Assembly (NCBI GenBank): GCA_017383445.1
Contig: JAFNXQ010000084.1
Location: forward strand, 1-58,472
Direction: 5' to 3'
From: Alistipes sp.
Lineage (GTDB): Bacteria > Bacteroidota > Bacteroidia > Bacteroidales > Rikenellaceae
DNA length: 58,472 nt
Shown here: positions 52,049-58,472 of the stretch, piece by piece
Layout of the letters: every line of letters begins with the position of its first letter
Numbering within the stretch: position 1 is the stretch's first letter
Notes under the pieces: generated by a model
Told to the model about the DNA's origin: nothing
Database searches by the model: none
What the model saw: the letters and a program-made list of their open reading frames with translations, nothing else
Program-made: the position numbers and the translations under genes

Positions 52049-53941
52049 ATGGAATCACTTGAACGCATAGAATACGATCTCCTTTACAGGGTGAACTCGC
52101 CTGCCGACCTTAAAAAACTGTCGGTGGATGAGTTGCCTCGCTATTGTCGTGAACTGCGTCAGTATATCATCGAGGAGTGCTCGAAGAATCCGGGTCATCT
52201 GGCATCGAGCCTCGGCACGGTGGAACTCACCGTTGCTATACATTATGTGTATGATACTCCGAAAGATAAGCTCGTGTGGGATGTGGGTCATCAGGCCTAT
52301 GCACACAAAATCATCACGGGCCGACGCGAGGCTTTCAGGGTGAATCGTAAGCTGGATGGCATAAGCGGTTTCCCGCGTATGGCCGAGAGTGAGTACGACT
52401 CATTTGGTGCGGGCCACTCATCAACCTCTATCTCTGCGGCTTACGGCCTGGCAAAGGCTGCCGAGCTGCGTGGCGAGGAGTGTAATGTGGTGGCTGTGAT
52501 TGGCGATGGAGCAATGACGGGAGGTCTGGCTTTTGAGGGTTTGAACAATGCCGGTGCCGACAAACGAAACAACCTGCTTGTGATTCTCAACGATAACGAG
52601 ATGGCTATTGACCAGGCAACGGGAGCATTGAAACGCTACCTTGCACACGTCTCGGCCTCACGCCATTATAATACTCTTAAACGCACGCTGTGGCGATGGT
52701 TTTCGCACGTTCCGCCGCTGTTGCGTCTTTGTCAGAAGCTGGGCAACGCCTTGAAGCAGGGCTTGTTGCAGAACAGTAATCTCTTCGAGAGTCTTAATTT
52801 CCGCTATTTCGGTCAGATAGACGGCCACAATGTCAAGGAGCTGGTCAATATGCTCACAGCATTGAAGGATATCCGCGAGCCGAAGCTGCTGCACCTGATT
52901 ACCACCAAGGGCAAGGGTTACTCGCCCGCCGAGGATAATCAGTCGTTGTGGCACGCCCCCGGCAAGTTCAATCCCGATACGGGCGAACGTATCCCCTCAA
53001 AGCGTGATGCCTCGCGTTATCAGGATGTCTTTGGCGAGACGCTGCTGGAACTGGCACGCGAGAATGATGCCGTTGTGGGTGTCACACCTGCTATGCCGTC
53101 GGGCTGCTCGATGAATATTATGATGCGGGAGATGCCCGAACGCTGCTTTGATGTAGGTATCGCCGAGGGTCACGCCGTAACCTTTGCTGCCGGTCTGGCT
53201 GCAGGAGGTATGCACCCCGTATGCAACATATACTCTACATTTATGCAGCGTGCCTACGATAACATCATTCACGATGTGGCTCTGCAAAAGCTCCCCGTTA
53301 CGCTTTGCCTCGACCGAGGAGGTTTGGTTGGCGAGGATGGAGCTACGCATCACGGAGCCTTCGATTTGGCATATCTGTCGTGTGTTCCGAATATGATTGT
53401 TGCGGCCCCGATGAATGAGGCCGAACTCAGAAATATGCTCTATACAGCGGTCAATACTCCCGCACCATTTGCCATTCGCTATCCGCGAGGCTGTGGCGAG
53501 GGTGTCGAGTGGAAAGGTAAGGCCTTTGAGAGTGTTGCTGTGGGGCGTGGCCGAAAATTGAAGGAGGGTAGCGATGTGGCGGTGCTTTCAATCGGTACGA
53601 CCGGCAATTTTGCGGCTGCGGCCATTCAAAAGGTCGAGCAGGAGCATAATATCACGGTTGCACACTACGATTTGCGTTTCGCCAAACCTTTGGATGAGGC
53701 TCTGCTCGACGAGGTGGGCAAGCGTTTCAAGCGTGTTATAACGGTTGAGGATGGTGTCTTGCGAGGCGGTGTCGGCGAGGCTGTTGCACACTATTTCAAT
53801 GAGAAGGGCTACGATGTGAATCTCTGCTCGCTGGGTATTGACGATAAGTTTGTTGAGCAGGGTACACCTGCCGAGCTATATGCTCAATGTGGCTACGATG
53901 CTGCCGGTATTGAGCAGGCAATTCTGAATATTGTGAAGTGA
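52049..53941 (+). CDS. dxs: 1-deoxy-D-xylulose-5-phosphate synthase
   Basis: First enzyme of the MEP pathway, joining pyruvate and glyceraldehyde 3-phosphate with thiamine diphosphate. 630 residues. LDGISGFPRMAESEYDSFGAGHSSTSIS spans the substrate loop (about 100-127), GDGAMTGGLAFEGLNNAG (near 153) is the ThDP-binding motif, and the transketolase centre has FDVGIAEGHAVTFAAG (near 370) with the catalytic Glu. The C-terminal domain starts near 500. The start ATG is the only one before the conserved YDLLYRVNSPADLKKLS. Its stop overlaps the next gene by 4 bp. Confidence 0.96.
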   Translation: MESLERIEYDLLYRVNSPADLKKLSVDELPRYCRELRQYIIEECSKNPGHLASSLGTVELTVAIHYVYDTPKDKLVWDVGHQAYAHKIITGRREAFRVNRKLDGISGFPRMAESEYDSFGAGHSSTSISAAYGLAKAAELRGEECNVVAVIGDGAMTGGLAFEGLNNAGADKRNNLLVILNDNEMAIDQATGALKRYLAHVSASRHYNTLKRTLWRWFSHVPPLLRLCQKLGNALKQGLLQNSNLFESLNFRYFGQIDGHNVKELVNMLTALKDIREPKLLHLITTKGKGYSPAEDNQSLWHAPGKFNPDTGERIPSKRDASRYQDVFGETLLELARENDAVVGVTPAMPSGCSMNIMMREMPERCFDVGIAEGHAVTFAAGLAAGGMHPVCNIYSTFMQRAYDNIIHDVALQKLPVTLCLDRGGLVGEDGATHHGAFDLAYLSCVPNMIVAAPMNEAELRNMLYTAVNTPAPFAIRYPRGCGEGVEWKGKAFESVAVGRGRKLKEGSDVAVLSIGTTGNFAAAAIQKVEQEHNITVAHYDLRFAKPLDEALLDEVGKRFKRVITVEDGVLRGGVGEAVAHYFNEKGYDVNLCSLGIDDKFVEQGTPAELYAQCGYDAAGIEQAILNIVK

Positions 53942-54813
53942 AAAGAGTTGTCGTAATCCTAATCTTTATGGTGGCACTCTCGGCCACATTCTCGGTAGTG
54001 TCGGCACAACCGAAGAGAACACTTTGTCTGGAAATAGAGGAGCTATGCAATGTGGATGACCTTCTTCCTGCTGATTTGGAGGTCAAAGGCTCATCACAGG
54101 GTATGGCCATTATGGGGCGTTATGCCTTTCTGATGCACGACAAGGGCGGTTGTGTGGTCTTGGATATCAAACGATTGAAATATATCTCCTATCTTACGAT
54201 GGAAGGCAATACGGGGCATTGCAACAACGCTTCGTTTGGTCGTGAACGTCTATCGCCAAAGTCGCAATTTCCGCTTCTCTATGTTACGGAGTGTCGTGGC
54301 AAGAGGGCTTGCTATGTGAACGATGTTACGCTTGGAGGCTCTCGTCTGGTACAGACCATCTACTACGATGGTGACGATATTGTCGGCCCGGCCGATTGGT
54401 TTGTCGATGCGAAGAGAGACCGTTTGTGGCTCTACTGCACTCGCGACGGCGAACGTATGCTCAAAGAGTTCCGCCTGCCGCTTTTGGCCGACAGCGACTC
54501 TGTGGGCGAGGTGCATCTCTTGCAGGAGGATGTGTTGAGTGAGCAGAGGCTGGGTGCAATAGCCATTCCGCAAGGCAGTATGAAGCACCGCCGCAGAGTA
54601 TATCTGCCCGACGGAGTACCTTCGCGAGAGAGGTGGCTGCACGTTGTGGATGTTGTCAGCGGTGAGAAGGTGGGGCAGTTTGATATCAGCCATATCCCCT
54701 ACGAGCCGGAGGGCGTGGCACGTCGGGGCGGCAAACTCTATATCTCGTTCCACACGCCCCGCAACCCCCGCCAGAATCGTATCTATACCTTCCGCCTGAA
54801 GCGTCAGCGATAG
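53938..54813 (+). CDS. Secreted hypothetical protein coupled to dxs (GTG start)
   Basis: 291 residues with a signal peptide ending VVSAQ (residue 24). The rest alternates short beta strands with repeats such as MAIMGRYAFLMHDKGGCVVLDI, ADWFVDAKRDRLWLYCTRDGE and EGVARRGGKLYISFHTPRNP, a pattern of a beta-propeller. No family assigned. It starts at a GTG in the sequence GTGA, so its start overlaps the dxs stop by 4 bp and translation is probably coupled. No terminator separates them. A link to isoprenoid metabolism is not evident. Confidence 0.75.
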   Translation: MKRVVVILIFMVALSATFSVVSAQPKRTLCLEIEELCNVDDLLPADLEVKGSSQGMAIMGRYAFLMHDKGGCVVLDIKRLKYISYLTMEGNTGHCNNASFGRERLSPKSQFPLLYVTECRGKRACYVNDVTLGGSRLVQTIYYDGDDIVGPADWFVDAKRDRLWLYCTRDGERMLKEFRLPLLADSDSVGEVHLLQEDVLSEQRLGAIAIPQGSMKHRRRVYLPDGVPSRERWLHVVDVVSGEKVGQFDISHIPYEPEGVARRGGKLYISFHTPRNPRQNRIYTFRLKRQR

Positions 54814-54816
54814 TTG

Positions 54817-55341
54817 TCAGTCGTTGTCGATAATCAGTTTATCGGTATCATAACCTCTTGCCTGGGCTAATGCTATGACGTGGCCCAGTGTTGTTGTGTC
54901 GAGGTGTGGCGTACGCGACATTATCCACAGATAGTTGGGCGATTTGCTGCCAATGAGTACCCATTCACCATTGGGCCCCATTGCAAGAATGTTGTAGTCG
55001 GAATAGAACTCCCAGAAGAACGACACTCGCAGTCGTCCGGGGATGTCGGTTGTCTTGGCCTTGCCTCGTGCCTCCACAGGCTTGCCGTTGCGTATGCCTC
55101 GGTTTATGACCTCTATCTTCCCATCGCCGAGCAGTGTGTAGGTGGCTGTTATGTCACTCATATCTCTCTCAAATCGGTGGTCAAAACGGGCTATCTCATA
55201 CCAGCGGCCCATAAAATCATTCAGGTTGATGTTGCTGACCGTTTCGCGGTTGATGTCGGGACGGCTCTTGCTGTAAGCACAGGCGGCGAAGAAGAGCACC
55301 AATGATAATAATATCATACGAATTTTGTAGTAAGTTTTCAT
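54817..55341 (-). CDS. blc: Lipocalin lipoprotein
   Basis: 174 residues, lipobox FFAAC (Cys21). Lipocalin signature GRWYEIARFDHRFERDMSDITATYTL (positions 45-70), then DIPGRLRVSFFWEFYSDYNILAMGP and SRTPHLD complete the barrel. Bacterial Blc-type lipocalins sit in the outer membrane and bind lysophospholipids or fatty acids. Convergent with the upstream secreted protein gene (3 bp apart). Confidence 0.9.
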   Translation of the reverse strand: MKTYYKIRMILLSLVLFFAACAYSKSRPDINRETVSNINLNDFMGRWYEIARFDHRFERDMSDITATYTLLGDGKIEVINRGIRNGKPVEARGKAKTTDIPGRLRVSFFWEFYSDYNILAMGPNGEWVLIGSKSPNYLWIMSRTPHLDTTTLGHVIALAQARGYDTDKLIIDND

Positions 55342-55439
55342 ATTTGTTTGTTTTGTTTCTCCACTCGATGCAATAACCGTACAAAAGCGGGATAGCGAGT
55401 GATGTAATATTGCTATGACATTTTGTCAGTGGGTGGGGC

Positions 55440-55472
55440 TTTGCTCTGCCATTGTCTGCCAAAATATCTTTG
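55440..55472 (+). promoter_or_regulatory. Promoter of clpB
   Basis: TATCTTTG (55465-55472) with TTTG (55440-55443) 21 bp upstream. Leader about 78 nt. No CIRCE-type operator recognised. Confidence 0.6.
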
Positions 55473-55554
55473 TGAAGGGTGAAAACAGGTGTTGGCAAAC
55501 GATTTGTTTATAGAGTGGAAAAGCGAGAATAAAAACATATAAATATTTAATAAT

Positions 55555-58155
55555 ATGAACATCAATTCACTTACTATCAAAGCACAAGAGGTATTGCAGG
55601 GTGCGGTAGCTCTTGCTGCACAGCAGCGTCAGCAAGCTGTTGAGCCGCTGCATTTGTTGAGTGTTATCGTTGCACAGGACGACTCTATCGGGGCCTATCT
55701 GCTGGGGCGTGTGGGTGTAAATGTCGCAATGTTGCGAGATGAAGTTCGTCGGGCGGTGGAGGCTCTGCCCACAGTGTCGGGCTCGGGCGGAGAGCAGTTC
55801 TTCTCGGGCGACACATCAAAGGTTATACAGCGAGGTGTTGATTTCACACGCAAGTTCAACGATAAATACGCCTCTGTGGAGCATCTTCTGCTCGGTTTGG
55901 TTGCCGAGAGAGGTCAGGCTGCCGACATCCTGAAACGCAATGGTGCTTCGGAGAGGGATCTGATTGAGGCTATCCGTGCCTTCCGCAAGGGTGCTACTAT
56001 CGATTCGCAGACCTCGTCGCAGGAGTTTGATGCTCTCGGCAAGTATGCTATCAACCTCAATGAGATGGCCCGCAGTGGCAAGTTGGACCCCGTAATCGGT
56101 CGCGATGACGAGATTCGCCGCGTGTTGCAGATTCTCTCACGCCGCACCAAGAACAACCCCATTCTTGTCGGCGAGGCGGGAGTCGGTAAGACAGCCATAG
56201 CCGAGGGTATTGCCCATCGTATTGTCGATGGCGATGTACCCGAGAACTTGAAGTCGAAGACAATCTTCTCACTCGATATGGGTGCGTTGATTGCCGGTGC
56301 GAAGTATCAGGGCGAGTTCGAGGAGAGGTTGAAGAGTGTCGTGCAGGAGGTCATCGCGGGCGATGGCGAGATTCTGCTCTTCATCGACGAGATTCATACA
56401 CTGGTTGGTGCCGGCAAGTCGAGTGGAGCTATGGACGCTGCCAATATCCTGAAACCGGCTCTGGCTCGTGGCGAGTTGCGTACGATTGGAGCCACGACGC
56501 TTGATGAGTTCCAGAAATATTTCGAGCAGGACAAGGCTTTGGAACGCCGTTTCCAGAAGGTTATGGTCGATGAGCCTACCACCGAGGATGCTATCTCCAT
56601 TATGCGTGGCTTGAAGGAGCGTTACGAGAATCACCACCGCGTACGCATCAAGGACGAGGCTATTATCGCCGCTGTGGAACTTTCGCACCGCTATATCACA
56701 TCGCGTTTCCTGCCCGATAAGGCTATCGATTTGGTCGATGAGGCTGCGGCACATCTGCGTTTGGAGATGAACTCCGTACCCGAGGATATCGATAATCTCG
56801 ACAGGCGTATCCGTCAGCTGGAGATTGAACGCGAGGCTATACGCCGCGAGAAGGACGATCAGAGGGTGGAAAACCTCACTCGCGATATTGAGGATTTGAA
56901 GGCCAAAGAGTCCACTCTGCGAGCCAAGTGGCAGGGCGAACGTGACCTGTTGCAGAAGATACAGGAGAACAAGGATAGCATCGAACACCTGAAAATCGAG
57001 GCACAGCAGGCCGAACGTCAGGGCGACTATGGCCGTGTGGCGGAGATTCGCTATGGCAAGATTGTCGAGGCCGAGAAGCAGATTGAGGCTTTGGAGGAGC
57101 AGCTGCGTATGACCTCGTTGGGCGATGCTATGATTAAGGAGGAGGTCGATGCCGAGGATATCGCCGAGGTAGTATCACGCTGGACGGGTATCCCCGTGAA
57201 GCGTATGCTCTCATCGGAACGCGAGAAACTGCTCAATATGGAGTCGGAGTTGCATCGCAGGGTTGTCGGCCAGCAGCAGGCTATCGAGGTTATCTCCGAC
57301 GCTGTGCGTCGTTCGCGTGCCGGCCTGAACGATAGCCGCAAGCCTATCGGCTCGTTCATCTTCCTCGGCACTACGGGTGTCGGCAAGACCGAGCTTGCGA
57401 AGGCTCTGGCGGAGTTCCTGTTCAACGACGAGCAGATGATGACGCGTATCGATATGAGTGAGTATCAGGAACGCCACAGCGTGTCGCGTCTGGTGGGAGC
57501 ACCTCCGGGATATGTAGGCTACGACGAGGGCGGACAGCTCACCGAGGCGGTGCGTCGCAAACCCTATTCGGTGGTGCTGCTCGACGAGATTGAGAAGGCC
57601 CATCCCGACGTCTTTAATATTCTGTTGCAGGTGCTTGACGATGGCCGACTGACGGATAACAAGGGCCGCACGGTCGATTTCCGCAATACGATAATCATTA
57701 TGACCTCGAATATGGGCTCGCACATCATTCAGGAGAACTTTTCGAAGGGCTTCGATGGCGAGAATATTTCGGCGGAGGTTGTGGAACGCACGCGAATGGA
57801 TGTGGTGGAGATGTTGAAAACCTACCTCAAACCCGAGTTCCTGAATCGTATCGACGAGATTGTGATGTTTGAGCCGCTTACCCGCCGCGATATCGAGCAG
57901 ATTGTTGATATTCAGATGGGTATCATCCGCCGAATGCTCGCGGAGAATGGCATTGTTTTGGACTATACCGACGCTGCCCGAGGGCTTATTGCCCGCCTTG
58001 GCTACGATGCTATGTTTGGAGCACGCCCCGTCAAGCGAGTTATCCAGCGCGAGGTGGTGAACGACCTCTCGAAACGCATCCTCGCCGGCGATGTAAACCG
58101 CGACAAACCGATTCTAATCGATGCCGACGGCGAGAAGCTGGTGTTCAGGAATTAG
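55555..58155 (+). CDS. clpB: Chaperone ClpB disaggregase
   Basis: 866-residue AAA+ protein that extracts polypeptides from aggregates together with DnaK. N-terminal Clp repeats (about 1-145); first AAA+ module with Walker [14 protein letters not shown] (near 205) and Walker [15 protein letters not shown] (near 278); a coiled-coil middle domain (about 405-530) with [20 protein letters not shown]; second module with [10 protein letters not shown] (near 606) and [14 protein letters not shown] (near 675). Length and motifs are normal. Confidence 0.97.
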   Translation: MNINSLTIKAQEVLQGAVALAAQQRQQAVEPLHLLSVIVAQDDSIGAYLLGRVGVNVAMLRDEVRRAVEALPTVSGSGGEQFFSGDTSKVIQRGVDFTRKFNDKYASVEHLLLGLVAERGQAADILKRNGASERDLIEAIRAFRKGATIDSQTSSQEFDALGKYAINLNEMARSGKLDPVIGRDDEIRRVLQILSRRTKNNPILVGEAGVGKTAIAEGIAHRIVDGDVPENLKSKTIFSLDMGALIAGAKYQGEFEERLKSVVQEVIAGDGEILLFIDEIHTLVGAGKSSGAMDAANILKPALARGELRTIGATTLDEFQKYFEQDKALERRFQKVMVDEPTTEDAISIMRGLKERYENHHRVRIKDEAIIAAVELSHRYITSRFLPDKAIDLVDEAAAHLRLEMNSVPEDIDNLDRRIRQLEIEREAIRREKDDQRVENLTRDIEDLKAKESTLRAKWQGERDLLQKIQENKDSIEHLKIEAQQAERQGDYGRVAEIRYGKIVEAEKQIEALEEQLRMTSLGDAMIKEEVDAEDIAEVVSRWTGIPVKRMLSSEREKLLNMESELHRRVVGQQQAIEVISDAVRRSRAGLNDSRKPIGSFIFLGTTGVGKTELAKALAEFLFNDEQMMTRIDMSEYQERHSVSRLVGAPPGYVGYDEGGQLTEAVRRKPYSVVLLDEIEKAHPDVFNILLQVLDDGRLTDNKGRTVDFRNTIIIMTSNMGSHIIQENFSKGFDGENISAEVVERTRMDVVEMLKTYLKPEFLNRIDEIVMFEPLTRRDIEQIVDIQMGIIRRMLAENGIVLDYTDAARGLIARLGYDAMFGARPVKRVIQREVVNDLSKRILAGDVNRDKPILIDADGEKLVFRN

Positions 58156-58176
58156 TCAAGGCTTTACAAGCACAAG

Positions 58177-58202
58177 AAAAGGCGACCCGAAAGTCGCCTT
58201 TT
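58177..58202. terminator. Bidirectional terminator
   Basis: 10 bp stem AAAAGGCGAC (58177-58186) with GTCGCCTTTT (58193-58202), between clpB (+) and the leucine-rich-repeat gene (-). Confidence 0.85.
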
Positions 58203-58208
58203 ATCATT

Positions 58209-58472
58209 TTATTCCTCAAAATCATAGCCCTCAATATTATCGGCATATTTTTTCCAATCTGGATGACTCTTATACTTATCAACTGATTCATGGGGTATAT
58301 AAATCTTTAATTCCGGACAACGATATCCGAATATCCCATGCCATCCTAATGAGCTAGGCGGATTTAATGACTTGCAATATACTTCTTTCAGGCTGCTGCA
58401 ACTTTGGAATGCCCGATCTCCAATCGTTTTTACGCTATCGGGAATGGTAATAGTTGTAAGGCTGCTGCAACC
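58209..58472 (-). CDS. BspA-type leucine-rich-repeat protein, C-terminal fragment
   Basis: The reverse strand is open from the window edge to TAA at 58211-58209, giving the last 87 residues. They contain LTTITIPDSVKTIGDRAF, a full LRR_5 unit with CSSLKEVYC, and end in the PHESVDKYKSHPDWKKYADNI cap seen in BspA-like proteins, followed by an acidic tail. Such proteins are cell-surface adhesins or lipoproteins; the N-terminus lies outside the window. The DNA is clearly more AT-rich than clpB. Confidence 0.88.
   Translation of the reverse strand, partial: GCSSLTTITIPDSVKTIGDRAFQSCSSLKEVYCKSLNPPSSLGWHGIFGYRCPELKIYIPHESVDKYKSHPDWKKYADNIEGYDFEE

Overview
The window is chromosomal DNA from a member of the Bacteroidota, most likely order Bacteroidales and probably close to Alistipes/Rikenellaceae (the last step is inference). 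Evidence: almost every gene with its own promoter carries the Bacteroidota sigma-ABfr signature (TAnnTTTG at -7, often TTTG about 20 bp upstream); several families are largely confined to this phylum (DUF4295, DUF4271, DUF3467, CarboxypepD_reg-type outer-membrane barrels, DUF6562 fimbrillin-like domains); and lipoproteins are abundant. Most of the DNA is moderately GC-rich; the last 270 bp and the 38.5-41.4 kb region look more AT-rich. No tRNA, rRNA, CRISPR array, transposase or phage gene was seen.

Layout. 1-8.3 kb: the 5' part of asnS (-), a degenerate GH2-like secreted protein with rlmH (+), an outer-membrane beta-barrel protein (+) bracketed by two copies of a composite palindromic repeat, then two envelope proteins (-). 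8.3-15.6 kb: recG (-), a GH123/DUF4091 lipoprotein with ispG, recO and a small membrane protein (+), and a lipoprotein-like peptide deformylase (-). 15.8-18.4 kb: a class II aldolase, PfkB kinase and D-lyxose isomerase operon. 18.4-24.8 kb: pdxB (-), two FKBP lipoproteins (+), lnt-folC (+), DUF3467 (-). 25.1-33.3 kb: ten co-directional genes (LysE exporter, cmk, ispH, membrane protein, S41 protease, histidine kinase, DUF4271, hemD, rnpA, yidD). 33.4-38.4 kb (-): rny, a candidate 6S-like RNA, zapA with a coiled-coil partner, rimO, ftsY. 38.5-42.1 kb (-): a large surface lipoprotein with an endonuclease/exonuclease/phosphatase domain sits between ftsY and the DUF4295-rpmG-rpmB ribosomal genes. 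42.3-45.8 kb (-): pncB, cinA and a PyrD-like flavoprotein. 45.9-54.8 kb: a divergent pair of large secreted proteins, queA, a radical SAM protein, dxs and a coupled secreted protein. 54.8-58.5 kb: lipocalin (-), clpB (+) and the 3' end of a BspA-type leucine-rich-repeat gene (-).

How the genes work together. Three MEP isoprenoid genes (dxs, ispG, ispH) occur at separate sites. Protein export and envelope biogenesis is well represented (ftsY, yidD, lnt, FKBPs, S41 protease, lipocalin). RNA modification and translation genes (asnS, rlmH, rimO, queA, rnpA, rny, L28, L33, def) are spread through the window. The observations most worth following are: the PyrD-like protein whose substrate-site motifs are all altered and which is co-transcribed with NAD-salvage genes; the nuclease-like lipoprotein apparently inserted into a ribosomal/secretion gene block; the composite repeat with a variable 9-nt array; the 6S-like RNA between zapA and rny; and the compact aldolase/kinase/isomerase sugar operon.
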